A stretch of DNA of 64,000 nucleotides from Pseudoalteromonas apostichopi (GTDB lineage Bacteria > Pseudomonadota > Gammaproteobacteria > Enterobacterales > Alteromonadaceae), in NCBI RefSeq assembly GCF_030297135.1, contig NZ_AP028066.1, positions 744,001 through 808,000 on the forward strand. Reading direction: 5' to 3'. Positions 1 to 9,557 of this stretch are shown one piece after another. Each line of letters starts with the position of its first letter. The stretch's first letter is position 1. The translations under genes and the position numbers were made by a program. The notes beneath the pieces were generated by a model that was not told where the DNA came from, did not search any database, and saw only the letters and a program-made list of their open reading frames with translations.

Positions 1-64
1 CGATGGCGTCACGAAGCTGCTCATCTGCCGCTTTTTTGCCATTTATAATTAACCGTAAGTCCAT
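1..64 (-). CDS. YegS-like lipid/diacylglycerol kinase, N-terminal fragment
   Basis: The first 21 codons of a minus-strand gene running off the left edge are visible. The start is ATG at 64-62. The peptide begins MDLRLIINGKK and continues with a LRDAI segment, which matches the start of YegS-family kinases (LILNGK followed by LREAI in the E. coli protein). The family phosphorylates lipids such as phosphatidylglycerol or diacylglycerol using a DAGK catalytic domain that lies outside the window. The assignment rests on about 20 residues only. Confidence 0.55.
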   Translation of the reverse strand, partial: MDLRLIINGKKAADEQLRDAI

Positions 65-115
65 TTTAAATCCCTGTTTAAACACTTATAACTACCATAA
101 CACGCAATGGTTTAA

Positions 116-380
116 TATACCCAAACTACCTCAAGATGCGAGTTTCAGTTGGAATTAAAAGCGATTTAGGCAAGGCATTGATTGCAAGTAATAGTGGTTC
201 TATTGTTAAAATCAATAACGCAGTATAAATCGCTTTTAAACCAACCCTTTGGGCGCTTCACAGACACTTACTCTCATCGTTGTTACTTCTTAAAAGGGAC
301 TGCCATTCTTGCAAAGTAACGCCTTGATATTAAGCACCTGTGAAACGCTGAATTCTGCATCTTGAGGTGGTTTGGGTATA
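116..380. mobile_element. MITE-like element, 265 bp, with 24-bp terminal inverted repeats
   Basis: The left end (116-139) and right end (357-380) are inverted repeats of 24 bp with a single mismatch; the left end begins TATACCCAAACTACC. No ORF of useful length lies between them. The ends are AT-rich with TA at both termini, which would fit insertion at a TA dinucleotide; no longer target duplication is visible. It occupies most of the gap between the kinase start and the receptor terminator. Copy number elsewhere cannot be judged from this window. Confidence 0.55.
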
Positions 381-390
381 GACAATACAG

Positions 391-419
391 AAACAAAAAA
401 GCCCTGCTATTGCAGGGCT
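391..419 (-). terminator. Rho-independent terminator of the TonB receptor gene
   Basis: An 8-bp perfect stem AGCCCTGC/GCAGGGCT (400-407 and 412-419) with a 4-nt loop is followed, on the minus strand, by a run of T (AAAAAA on the plus strand at 395-400). It lies about 50 bp beyond the stop of the minus-strand receptor gene. Confidence 0.85.
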
Positions 420-467
420 AAATCAACGTTAGGATTTATTATAGTATCCTTCCTTGGGGGAGTTTCA

Positions 468-3158
468 TTAAAACTCGTAGCTGAAGCCTAAGCTAAACTT
501 AGTGCCTTCTTCTTTCTTCCAAAGTGATAAACCTTCTTGTTCAATTTCTTTATCTTGACCAAGGATGTTTTCAATTTTGAACTTAACTTTTGTATTGAAG
601 TTCGGGAAGTAAGAATAAACTAAATCAAGCGAATGGAATGGCTTCTCTTCTGCATCTTCGTTACCGCGAGTACCCGGTACAATAATACGCGGACCAAACA
701 CGTTATAAACAAGTGATGTTGAATGGAAACCATCAGCTGAGTCATAACCCATCTGCAAGTTTGCTACCCACTCAGAGTGACCTACTAAACGGCGTTCATC
801 ATTAGTAACAATGTTTGATACAGTATCTGCATCAAGTGCATCTTTTAATTGCTGCTCAAACAACGAATCAACACCGTCAGAATCATCAATGCCTAGTTTC
901 ACACTTGAATCAGATAGCGTAACGTTACCCGACAAGAATACACTCGACCAGTCAGCACTGATAAAGCTAAAATCAGTTAAGAAATCAACCTCAATACCGG
1001 TTAACTCACCTGATTCAGCATTAGCAGTTAATAACTGTGGTGCCGCACCACCAACACCCGCAAGCTCTACCATTTCAATAGGGTTAGTAATGTCTTTGTA
1101 GAACAATGCAACTGATAGGTTATTACCTGATGCCATATACCATTCAAAACGGAAATCAGCATTTTTAAGTTTTGAACTTTGTAATGTCGGTGAACCACGA
1201 ACGAGGAATTCCGTTAACGGGTCAACGAAGAAAGTAGAGCTAACATCACGCATATCTGGACGAATCGTTGTCTCGCTTAAATTTAAACGAAATTGCATTT
1301 CTTCATCCATGATATAAGTCACAGCTAAAGATGGATAAAAGTCATCTTCTTTGATAGCTACTTCAGCTAACTCATCAGTTGTCGCATCAAACAAATTACT
1401 ATGCGCCTTAAATGGCACTGATACTTGCGCAAAATCTTCCCAACGAACACCACCAGTAATACGCCAAGTGTTGTCGATGAAGTAGTCAGCCATAAAGTAA
1501 TAAGCATCTAGCTTATGTGCCGCACTGTATTTATCACCGTCAGTTGTTCTGTCGTCGAAAATACCTGAACCCGTTGAACTTGCATAGAAAGCATCATTAT
1601 TGATGTTATCGTAAGCGAAAATTTCATCTAAACGTGAGCCAAATGAATAATCATCTGAAATACCACGGTGTGTAATACCGAATGTCGTATTATTTGCGTT
1701 ACGTGTTTTCTCAGAGAAGTCGCCACCCACTTTTAGCTCAAGCTCATAGCTTTCACCATAAAATGGCATACCCATGTTCCAACCCCAGGTATCAACTTCG
1801 TCATGAAGAACTTGGAATTCACGTGTCACGTTAGTTGCAGAAACGTCCTGTAATTGCTCAGATACAAACGCCCCATCGTCATAGTTACGTTGGAAAACAG
1901 CATCTACACCACCTGGTGCATCACGGTTTGCACGGCTTGTACCGGCATACCAATCAACAAACAAGTTGTTAAAATTAATAAAGTTGTGGGTGCCTTTTAA
2001 TTGGCTAGAGAACATTTCACGCTCTTCATACACCACATCAACACGGCGAAGATCACGAACACCCTCTTCCGTTTCGTTGGCATCATAGAAATTACGATTA
2101 CGAACACGGTCACGCATGTCATGCAGAGCAATATTAGTCAGTTCAATTTTATGGTTTGAATTAAACTCATAACCAATATTGAATGTCCCACTCCAACGCA
2201 CATTTTGTTCAGTCGATGTACCATCGTAATACTGAGCAAAACACTTGTCTTCACACCCTAAGCTGCCAAGGTTGGTGCCACTTTTCTCTTGCGCTACTTC
2301 CCACTCATTTTCATAAGAAACAGCAGCAAGTACACCAAATGTGCCCATTTCACTTTCAAAGCGATCGCCTAGTGAAACTGAAAAGCTCATTTCAGGATCA
2401 ACGTCTTTTTCAGTTGCTGAAATATTCCAGTCAAGAGCCGACATCAATGCTTGGCGCTCAGCCAATGTTGTATTGATATCACCCTCAAGGCCAGCACCAT
2501 AAAAGGCATCGATGAACTCACTTGGTAACGCGCGAGTTCCATCGTCACGTCCCATCCAGTCATCATCACCACCTTCATAGAAGTAGCCTGTATCACTGTT
2601 ATTGGTGTTATAAGAAGTACCAATATCGACTTTAAATAAAAAATCAGTCGGAATTGATTTGGTTCTAATATTTACGTTACCACCACCAAAATGCGCTGGC
2701 ATATCGGGTGAAAACGATTTTTGAACACTAAGACTTTCAATAATATCTGATGGAAATAAGTCAAGCGGTACAACTGAGCGAGTTGGATCAGGGCTTGGTA
2801 CATACATGCTATTAAGCTGAGTACTCGAATATCGCTCACCTAAACCACGAACATAAATGAACTTGCCATCAACAAGTGTCAAACCTGTTACACGACGAAG
2901 TGCCGATGCAGCATCGCCATCACCAGTACGAGAGATTTGCTCTGCACCCATGATATCAGCAACGAAAGCTTGATTTTGACGCTCTTGAAGAACCGCGCCA
3001 GCACTCCCTTTTAAACGCTGTCCTACAGCAACCACTTCTTCAATTTCTTGTGCTTCATCCGCTGCATAGGCAGTATTCACTGATAAGCCAACTAGTGCTG
3101 CAAGCACTGCGTGGTTTATCTTTGAACGCACAAGTTTAGAGGGGGTAAAAGATTTCAT
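468..3158 (-). CDS. TonB-dependent outer-membrane receptor, 896 aa
   Basis: A signal peptide (cleavage after NTAYA, about residue 32) precedes a TonB-box-like acidic stretch (IEEVVAVG), a plug domain (about residues 55-170, with VRGLGERYSSTQLN and HFGGGNVNIRTK) and a long beta-barrel ending in the typical aromatic FSYEF. The plug sequence belongs to a proteobacterial group commonly found beside secreted or lipid-anchored beta-helix proteins; the substrate is not known. It is 65 bp downstream of the triplicated lipoprotein gene and in the same direction, with a whole TonB energising operon further upstream, so the three are likely one uptake or binding system. ATG start is preceded by a GGAG-like sequence. 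The role in energised outer-membrane transport is secure; substrate is open. Confidence 0.9.
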   Translation of the reverse strand: MKSFTPSKLVRSKINHAVLAALVGLSVNTAYAADEAQEIEEVVAVGQRLKGSAGAVLQERQNQAFVADIMGAEQISRTGDGDAASALRRVTGLTLVDGKFIYVRGLGERYSSTQLNSMYVPSPDPTRSVVPLDLFPSDIIESLSVQKSFSPDMPAHFGGGNVNIRTKSIPTDFLFKVDIGTSYNTNNSDTGYFYEGGDDDWMGRDDGTRALPSEFIDAFYGAGLEGDINTTLAERQALMSALDWNISATEKDVDPEMSFSVSLGDRFESEMGTFGVLAAVSYENEWEVAQEKSGTNLGSLGCEDKCFAQYYDGTSTEQNVRWSGTFNIGYEFNSNHKIELTNIALHDMRDRVRNRNFYDANETEEGVRDLRRVDVVYEEREMFSSQLKGTHNFINFNNLFVDWYAGTSRANRDAPGGVDAVFQRNYDDGAFVSEQLQDVSATNVTREFQVLHDEVDTWGWNMGMPFYGESYELELKVGGDFSEKTRNANNTTFGITHRGISDDYSFGSRLDEIFAYDNINNDAFYASSTGSGIFDDRTTDGDKYSAAHKLDAYYFMADYFIDNTWRITGGVRWEDFAQVSVPFKAHSNLFDATTDELAEVAIKEDDFYPSLAVTYIMDEEMQFRLNLSETTIRPDMRDVSSTFFVDPLTEFLVRGSPTLQSSKLKNADFRFEWYMASGNNLSVALFYKDITNPIEMVELAGVGGAAPQLLTANAESGELTGIEVDFLTDFSFISADWSSVFLSGNVTLSDSSVKLGIDDSDGVDSLFEQQLKDALDADTVSNIVTNDERRLVGHSEWVANLQMGYDSADGFHSTSLVYNVFGPRIIVPGTRGNEDAEEKPFHSLDLVYSYFPNFNTKVKFKIENILGQDKEIEQEGLSLWKKEEGTKFSLGFSYEF

Positions 3159-3194
3159 TATTATACTCCGAAAACAAAACTAGAAGCTGGCCGG

Positions 3195-3208
3195 GGTCGC
3201 CCCCGACC
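3195..3208 (-). promoter_or_regulatory. GC-rich intergenic hairpin between lipoprotein and receptor genes
   Basis: GGTCG/CGACC with a CCCC loop lies within the 65-bp gap. On the minus-strand transcript it would form after the lipoprotein stop without a T-run, so it is a candidate for mRNA processing or partial attenuation that sets different levels of the two products. The stem is only 5 bp. Confidence 0.3.
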
Positions 3209-3223
3209 ATGGATTAGAAGGGC

Positions 3224-6200
3224 TTAGTTAAGACCTACTTTTACCCAACCTGCTGTCCAGTCTGTTTGCGCATCCATTGCACCGATGTAATCTACTTGGT
3301 CGAAGAAGCTATTTAGGCTTGAAGCATCGAAACCGCTACCAAGTAATGCTGATTCTGCACTTGGTTGATAACCGTTGTCGCTAAGACCTAACATCGCTGC
3401 GTCCATAATAGAGTTACCTTCTTGGCCTTCGAACCAAGATTGAACATTACCAGTACCAATTGCTTGGCTTGAGAAGTTGTTATCTGCTGCACATGCAACC
3501 ACTGAGTGACTGATAGTAAGTGAGCCATCTTCAGCGCGTGGAGCTGAATCTGCGCCAACTCGTAAGCAGTTTTTATAACCTTCACCACCTGTCACTACTA
3601 CATTTTTAAGCATACCCGCAGTACCTGCACGTAAACGGATACCGTTTACACCATCTGCACCGATGATAGTTACGTTAGAGATAGTAGGTGTTGTTAAAGG
3701 TGATGCATCTGAATCAAACTCTGAGTTATCAGCTTCAATTGCATTATCACCTTCTGAAGAAGACTGTTTGATTAATACGTATTGTGCATTACCAGTCCAA
3801 CCGAATGACCAATCAAGAGAATCATCACCAATGTTTGTCAGTACTAAGTGGCTAATGCTTGCAGTACCACCAAAGAACTCAACACCGTCGTCAAGGTTTT
3901 CGTGAACGTGGATATAATCAAGTTCAGTTTGGCTACCAACGCCAGCTAGTGAGATACCATTAAGCTCATCACCGTTACCTAGTGTTTTACCCGCTTGCTT
4001 TACAACAACATACTTAAGCGTACCTGAGTTATCTTCTGGTTGGTTACCACCGAATTGACCTGCATCACCTTCAGCTGCAACACCACAGTTTGCAAGTTCA
4101 TCTGCTGTTGTTTCACCCACTTGGTCACCACAAGAGTTAGCTGGTGCGTTACCAAGAAGCACTACACCACCCCATTGACCAATACCTGTTTCAGCACCTG
4201 TCATATCTTGGATTGATGTCATAACGATTGGTTGAGTTGCTGTACCTACAGCCTCAATCTTAGAGTCACGACGCACAACTAAGAAGTCATCACCGTTTTC
4301 ACCGATTAGTGTTGTACCAAATTGAACATAAAGAGTTGCACTATCAGTTCGGTCACCACCCACTGCTGTACGACCTTTTAATATCCAGTGAGCATCGTTA
4401 GTTAATGTCACGTCAGATGTGAACACAACATCTTGTGCTAACTGATACACTGGCTTATCGGTAATTTGTGGGAAGCTAGCAGAAACATCAGTCGCTAGAC
4501 CTTGTTCCATTGCGTTAGTGATATCTTCAGGGAAGCTTGGGTTAACAGCAACTGTCCAACCTTCCATCCAGTTATTGTCACCGTCAAATGCACCAATGTA
4601 GCTTGTTTTAGTGAAGAATGGGTCAAGGTCTGACGCATCAACACCTGCACCTAATAGCGGAGAGTTTGATTTAGGCGTGAAACCATCTGTTGCTAAGTTT
4701 AATGTCGCTGCTGTAAGTGTTTGGTTACCTGTTTGACCTTCGAACCAAGACTGAACATTACCAGAACCAATTGCTTCAGAACCGAAGTTATTGTCTGCAC
4801 TACATGCTACAACTGAGTTCTCGATAGAAAGCTCACCAGACTCAGCATTTGCTACAGAGTCAGAACCTACACGTAAACAGTTTTTGTAACCTTCAGGGCC
4901 TGTCACAACCATGTTACGGATTACACCCGCCGTACCTGCACGAAGACGAACACCGTTTTTACCGTCAGCACCAACAATCGTTACGTTTGAAAGTAGTGGC
5001 TTAGTTAATGGTGTAGCGTTTGAATCGAATTCTGAGTTATCTGCTTCGATTGCATTGTCACCTTCAACAGATGATTGTTGGATATAAACGTTTTGTGCAC
5101 GACCTGTCCAACCAAATGACCAGTCAAACGCGTCATCACCAATATCAGTTAGCACAACGTTACGAACGTTGACAGTACCACCGAAGAACTCGATACCATC
5201 ATCAAGGTTTTGGTGTACCTGGATGTATTCAATTTTTGTTTTAGAACCAACACCAGCGAATGAAATGCCATTTAGCTCATCGCCATTCCCCAATGTTTTA
5301 CCTGCGTGTTTAACGACAACATAACGAACAACACCCGAGTTGTCTTCTGCATCGTCACCACCAAATTGACCTGCATCACCTTCAGCTGCAACACCACAGT
5401 TTGCTAGCTCTTCAGGTGTTGTTTCACCTTGTTGGTCACCACACGAGTTAGCCGGTGCATTACCAAGTAATACTAAACCACCCCATTGACCGATGCCTGT
5501 TTCTGCACCTGTCATATCTTGGATAGAAGTCATTGTGATTGGTGCTGTTGCATTACCATTAGCGTTGATTTGTGAACCACGGCGAACAACTAAGAAGTCA
5601 TCACCTGTTTCACCGATTAATGTAGTACCCGCTTGAACATATAATGTTGCGCTATCAGTACGGTCACCACCGACTGCTGTACGACCGTTTAAGATCCAGT
5701 GAGCGTCATTTGTTAATGTTACATCTGCAGTGAAAGTTGTATCTTCAGCTAAACGATAAACAGGCTTATCAGTGATTTGTGGAAATTCAGATGAAACGTC
5801 TGTCGCAAGACCTTGCGCCATTGCATTTTCGATATCAGTTGGGAAACCGCCATTGATAGCAACAGTCCAACCTTCCATCCAGTTATTTGTTGCGCTAAAT
5901 GCACCGATTTGACCATTCGCTAATAATGGTGAGCCTGCTAAAGGCATATAACCATTATCATCTAGCATTAAATCTGCAGGTGTAAGAGTTTGGTTACCGT
6001 CTTGGCCTTCAAACCATGCTTGTACAGTACCGCCATTAATTGTTTCGCTACCGAAGTTATTAGCATTTGTTTGACATGCAACAATTGAGTTAGTGATAGT
6101 TAGTGAACCGTCTTCTGCACGAGGAACTGAATCAGAACCAACTCGTAAACAGTTTTCGTACGTTGCTGGGCCTGTAACGAAAACGTTTTTCAGCATACCT

Positions 6201-7324
6201 GCAGTACCTGCACGTAGACGAATACCATTGTTACCTTCAGCACCCACGATTGTTACGTTTTCAATGGTAGGGTTAGTCAGTGGTGTAGCGTCTGAATCAA
6301 ACTCAGAGTTGTCAGCTTCAATCGCGTTATCACCTAAGTTCGCAGCTTGTTGAATGTATACGTTTTTCGCCGTACCAGTCCAACCAAAAGACCAATCTAG
6401 TGAGTCATCACCAATACTTGTAAGTACCACGTTGCTTACGTTTACTGTACCACCAAAGAACTCAATACCATCATCTAAGTTTTCGTGTACTTGAATGTAG
6501 TCAACAGTTGTATCAGAACCAACACCGGCAAATGAAATACCGTTTAACTCGTCACCATTACCCAGAGTTTTACCAGCATGTTTAACAACTAAGTATTTCA
6601 ATGTACCTGAGTTATCATCTGCAACGTTACCACCGAATTGACCTGCATCACCTTCAGCTGCAACACCACAGTTTGCAAGCTCGTCTGCAGTTGCTTCGCC
6701 TTCTTGGTCACCACATGAGTTTGCTGGTGCATTACCAAGAAGAACTAAACCACCCCACTGACCGATAGACGTTTCAACATTAGTCACATCTTGAATAGAA
6801 GTCATTGTGATTGGTTGGCTTACAGTACCTACCGATTCGATTTGTGAACCACGACGAACAACTAAGAAATCATCACCTGATTCGCCAATTAATGTAGTAC
6901 CTTGTTGGATATAAAGAACAGTATTATCTGTACGGTCGTTACCAACCGCTGTGCGACCATTTAAAATCCAATGAGCGTCATTTGTTAACGTTACATCTGC
7001 AGTGAATGTTGTATCTGCTTTTAAACGGTAAACTGGTTTATCTGTAATCGTTGGGAATTCTGAAGAAACATCTGTTGCTAAACCTTGTGTTAAGGCATTT
7101 TCGATGTCAGTTGGGAAACCAGTTGTCGCATTTTGAGAATCATCACGACCTGACTGATCACCGCCGTTATCACCATTGTCACCACCATTATCGATGATAT
7201 TAGTGATGTTATCGCCTTCATTTACAGTGGTGTCGCCTTCTTTAACGACTAAGTCACCACCACAACCAGCTAAAGAAACTGCAGCAGCTACCAGACTAAC
7301 TTTAAATAAGTCAGATAATTTCAT
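3224..7324 (-). CDS. Large surface lipoprotein with three tandem beta-helix-type domains, 1366 aa
   Basis: A lipoprotein signal peptide ends in LAGC with the lipidated Cys at residue 21. A low-complexity Asn/Gly/Asp linker (about 25-68) follows. Three copies of a domain of about 420-440 aa begin near residues 69, 491 and 928, each starting with FPxDIxNAxxQGLATDVS. Each copy repeats the motifs NDAHWIL, DDFLVVRR, IGQWGG, GDELNGIS, LDDGxEFFGGT, DWSFGWTG and AGTAG, and carries conserved cysteines (NSCGD, NCGVA, NCLRVG, VVAC or IVAC) suggesting disulphides. The pattern of short beta-strand repeats fits a right-handed parallel beta-helix; single-domain homologues are common next to TonB receptors. 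Function is unknown; with the downstream receptor it may capture or process a polymer or protein at the cell surface. Confidence 0.85.
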   Translation of the reverse strand: MKLSDLFKVSLVAAAVSLAGCGGDLVVKEGDTTVNEGDNITNIIDNGGDNGDNGGDQSGRDDSQNATTGFPTDIENALTQGLATDVSSEFPTITDKPVYRLKADTTFTADVTLTNDAHWILNGRTAVGNDRTDNTVLYIQQGTTLIGESGDDFLVVRRGSQIESVGTVSQPITMTSIQDVTNVETSIGQWGGLVLLGNAPANSCGDQEGEATADELANCGVAAEGDAGQFGGNVADDNSGTLKYLVVKHAGKTLGNGDELNGISFAGVGSDTTVDYIQVHENLDDGIEFFGGTVNVSNVVLTSIGDDSLDWSFGWTGTAKNVYIQQAANLGDNAIEADNSEFDSDATPLTNPTIENVTIVGAEGNNGIRLRAGTAGMLKNVFVTGPATYENCLRVGSDSVPRAEDGSLTITNSIVACQTNANNFGSETINGGTVQAWFEGQDGNQTLTPADLMLDDNGYMPLAGSPLLANGQIGAFSATNNWMEGWTVAINGGFPTDIENAMAQGLATDVSSEFPQITDKPVYRLAEDTTFTADVTLTNDAHWILNGRTAVGGDRTDSATLYVQAGTTLIGETGDDFLVVRRGSQINANGNATAPITMTSIQDMTGAETGIGQWGGLVLLGNAPANSCGDQQGETTPEELANCGVAAEGDAGQFGGDDAEDNSGVVRYVVVKHAGKTLGNGDELNGISFAGVGSKTKIEYIQVHQNLDDGIEFFGGTVNVRNVVLTDIGDDAFDWSFGWTGRAQNVYIQQSSVEGDNAIEADNSEFDSNATPLTKPLLSNVTIVGADGKNGVRLRAGTAGVIRNMVVTGPEGYKNCLRVGSDSVANAESGELSIENSVVACSADNNFGSEAIGSGNVQSWFEGQTGNQTLTAATLNLATDGFTPKSNSPLLGAGVDASDLDPFFTKTSYIGAFDGDNNWMEGWTVAVNPSFPEDITNAMEQGLATDVSASFPQITDKPVYQLAQDVVFTSDVTLTNDAHWILKGRTAVGGDRTDSATLYVQFGTTLIGENGDDFLVVRRDSKIEAVGTATQPIVMTSIQDMTGAETGIGQWGGVVLLGNAPANSCGDQVGETTADELANCGVAAEGDAGQFGGNQPEDNSGTLKYVVVKQAGKTLGNGDELNGISLAGVGSQTELDYIHVHENLDDGVEFFGGTASISHLVLTNIGDDSLDWSFGWTGNAQYVLIKQSSSEGDNAIEADNSEFDSDASPLTTPTISNVTIIGADGVNGIRLRAGTAGMLKNVVVTGGEGYKNCLRVGADSAPRAEDGSLTISHSVVACAADNNFSSQAIGTGNVQSWFEGQEGNSIMDAAMLGLSDNGYQPSAESALLGSGFDASSLNSFFDQVDYIGAMDAQTDWTAGWVKVGLN

Positions 7325-7369
7325 TGTTCACTCCGTTAAGATAGATATTTAATTATTGTGTTAGCGCAT

Positions 7370-7424
7370 AAACTCAAGTCACCGAAAAGCACTGAAACTT
7401 AATGCTTTTGGGACACTTGAGTTT
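7370..7424 (-). promoter_or_regulatory. Long imperfect hairpin in the lipoprotein 5' leader
   Basis: Outer arms AAACTCAAGT (7370-7379) and ACTTGAGTTT (7415-7424) pair perfectly, and inner arms AAAAGCA (7385-7391) and TGCTTTT (7403-7409) pair within them, leaving an 11-nt loop. It lies 46-100 bp upstream of the lipoprotein ATG on the transcribed side. It could be a leader RNA structure or an operator; there is no T-run suitable for a simple terminator. Confidence 0.4.
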
Positions 7425-7452
7425 TAAACTGCGACTACCTTACGGGAGCTGT

Positions 7453-7492
7453 ATGACAAACTAGTTACACTTTAATAAACATAAAATGACAA
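7453..7492 (-). promoter_or_regulatory. Possible Pho-box-like repeats upstream of the lipoprotein gene
   Basis: On the minus strand TTGTCAT occurs at 7492-7486 and again at 7459-7453, exactly 33 bp (three 11-bp steps) apart. The two intermediate steps read TGTTTAT and GTGTAAC, each with four of seven matches. PhoB sites consist of TGTCAT-type half-sites repeated every 11 bp, so the phasing is suggestive, but the middle half-sites are weak. Confidence 0.25.
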
Positions 7493-7536
7493 TATTAATT
7501 ATTTTAAAAAGAGTAAGTTAGTAAATTTTAGGAACG

Positions 7537-7560
7537 GAAAAAAGCCGCCCGAAGGCAGCT
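7537..7560 (-). terminator. Terminator of the TonB energising operon
   Basis: On the minus strand a 7-bp stem with a UUCG loop (7543-7549 with 7554-7560) is followed by a T-run (plus-strand A-run 7538-7543). It separates the six-gene operon from the lipoprotein/receptor transcription unit. Confidence 0.85.
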
Positions 7561-7614
7561 TTGGTGTTGCGATTATAAATGAGTTCTTTTGTACGCTTAC
7601 CTGTTGAATACCAT

Positions 7615-8922
7615 TTAGAGTAAGGCGGTACGTAATGTTTCGGCGTGCACTTTTTCACGCTTCACATACTTGATCCATTGCTCAGCTAAACGCTGTGACT
7701 TTTTGTGTTTTTCCGCTTGCTCAAACGCTAAAATAGAGGCATCAAAGTTTTGTAAATTGTACTGCGCCATACCTAAGGCAACATACACATTCGATTCAAA
7801 CTCTAAGCCGCCTTTATCTAGGGCTTTACGTGCTGCATCCGCTGCTTCTTCGTATTTTTCAAGGTTAATGCTTACCTCTGCAATACGTTGTTCGTATTGA
7901 CCATGCGTTACTAAATCCGCGGCTTTTGCAAAGTAAGGAAGTGACTTTTCGCTTTCTTTTGCTTGTACCATCGCTTCTGCAACAAAGGCATAGTTTTTCG
8001 CTGATTTTTCAGCTATACCGTCTTGCATTGCTTTACTCATCACGTTCGCGGCTTTAAAAGCCAGGCCGTTGTATAAATACACTTGTGATAATTGACGTAA
8101 ATCTGATTTAGATTTCATGAAACCTTGTTGGTATGCCGCTTCTAAAATCGCTAATTGCTTTTTCTCTGCGCCCGTTTCACCGTACATGCCACCTAACTGA
8201 ACCCAGTACTCTGGCTTGTTATAAAGCTTAACTAAACGCTCAAGTACCTCGACTACTTTGTCAGACTGATTAAGTGAGTAGTACATAGCACGCTGTAAGA
8301 TTAGCCAGTTTTCTTTTGGCATTTCGCCCTTGCTGTCGGCTTCTGCGATAGCAAGGTTAATGCTTTCAATGCCTTTTTGGTAATCTTTAAGCTGATAATA
8401 AGCTTGAGATTTCAATACATAATAAGCATCTGTTTTAGGCTTGTCGTTAATCACATCCCACTGCGCTAAGTATTTGATTACCTTTTCGTAATCGCTATTA
8501 GCCATCGCAAGTTGCGCTAAACTAAACATGGTGCTTACACGTAATGTTTCTGGGATCGCATCTTCGTTTACTACTTTTTCAAACGACGCAATTGCTTTAT
8601 CTAGGTCATTTTCGTTGTAGTAAATAAAACCATAGAAATTATGCATCATGGCAATTTCATACGAGTTCATGCTTGAAGAGCGCTCTTGAATACTATCAAG
8701 TGCTTCCAGCCCTGCTTTTGCATCACCATCATCAGCCAGCTTTTGTGCACGAGCTAATTGGCTATAGACTTTTTCACGCAGTGCAGGTACTCGTTTGGTT
8801 TTTTGCTCTTCAGCATAGGCGGTAGCAATTGTTACACCTGGTAACATGCTAACAACGCTTGGGATTACCAGGCTGCTTGTGAAAGCAGCCGCGCAAATCA
8901 CGGCAACTTTTAAAGGTTTCAT
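7615..8922 (-). CDS. TPR protein of the extended TonB system, 435 aa
   Basis: A signal peptide (cleavage near ATAYA, residue 37) is followed by tetratricopeptide-type helical repeats through most of the protein, for example YGFIYYNENDLDKAIASFEK and YVALGMAQYNLQNFDASI. It is the last gene of the operon, 17 bp after tonB. Periplasmic TPR proteins regularly close DUF3450-ExbB-ExbB-ExbD-TonB operons in marine gammaproteobacteria and are thought to help couple the complex to its receptors. The exact role is not established. ATG start has an AGAGGA ribosome site upstream. Confidence 0.85.
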   Translation of the reverse strand: MKPLKVAVICAAAFTSSLVIPSVVSMLPGVTIATAYAEEQKTKRVPALREKVYSQLARAQKLADDGDAKAGLEALDSIQERSSSMNSYEIAMMHNFYGFIYYNENDLDKAIASFEKVVNEDAIPETLRVSTMFSLAQLAMANSDYEKVIKYLAQWDVINDKPKTDAYYVLKSQAYYQLKDYQKGIESINLAIAEADSKGEMPKENWLILQRAMYYSLNQSDKVVEVLERLVKLYNKPEYWVQLGGMYGETGAEKKQLAILEAAYQQGFMKSKSDLRQLSQVYLYNGLAFKAANVMSKAMQDGIAEKSAKNYAFVAEAMVQAKESEKSLPYFAKAADLVTHGQYEQRIAEVSINLEKYEEAADAARKALDKGGLEFESNVYVALGMAQYNLQNFDASILAFEQAEKHKKSQRLAEQWIKYVKREKVHAETLRTALL

Positions 8923-8939
8923 AATCGCATTCCTCTTTT

Positions 8940-9545
8940 CTAACCGTTAATTTGGAAAGAAATTTTGTTCTGTACGCCCGCTACTTCAACAGCTTCACCG
9001 TTAACAACGCGCGGTTTATATTTAAATTTAAGTGCTGCATCCATCGCAGCGCGGTCAAATAGTGATTCAGGCTCAGCTTTAATAACTTTCGGGTCACGTA
9101 CTGTGCCTTGCTTGGTTACTGTAAACTCAACAATCACATAGCCTTCAATACCACGCGATAAAGCTCGGCGCGGATAAACAGGCGCTACTTTTACAATCGG
9201 TAGGTATTCACCGTCGCTTGATTCAAGCGCTAAGCCACCCGCTAAGTTAACGTCTGCTTCAACGCTAGCACCAAAGTCAAAGTTGGCATTGCTCGCGTTA
9301 GGATCACTGTTTTGCATTTGCGGTGATTCCATTGGCGGAGGTGGTTCTTTTGGCGTTGGTGGCTTTTGCGGTTTACGTTCTTTCTTTTGCACTGTCTCTT
9401 CTTTTTTCAGACGAACAAAATCAAGTACGTTTCCTTTTACGGGCTCAGACATGGCCCCTTCACCACCGGTGATCAGTGCCTGCATGCCTAAAAACAGCAT
9501 GACAGTCACGATACCAGCGATGATTAATGCAACTATATAACGCAT
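8940..9545 (-). CDS. tonB: TonB energy transducer, 201 aa
   Basis: One N-terminal membrane anchor (about residues 3-26) precedes a Pro/Lys-rich periplasmic linker (KPQKPPTPKEPPPPM, about 60-75) and a TonB C-terminal domain (about 120-200, with YPRRALSRGIEGYVIVEFTV and FKYKPRVVNG). The short linker and position after ExbB/ExbD resemble TonB2-type proteins. It spans the periplasm and transmits proton-motive force to TonB-dependent receptors such as the neighbouring one. Confidence 0.92.
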   Translation of the reverse strand: MRYIVALIIAGIVTVMLFLGMQALITGGEGAMSEPVKGNVLDFVRLKKEETVQKKERKPQKPPTPKEPPPPMESPQMQNSDPNASNANFDFGASVEADVNLAGGLALESSDGEYLPIVKVAPVYPRRALSRGIEGYVIVEFTVTKQGTVRDPKVIKAEPESLFDRAAMDAALKFKYKPRVVNGEAVEVAGVQNKISFQING

Positions 9546-9557
9546 CGCTCACATTCC

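Noticed and set aside
3224..7324. Long direct DNA repeats suggesting a repeat array or assembly error
   Set aside because: The three units are diverged coding domains in one open frame with different linkers and lengths, so they are a protein-level triplication.
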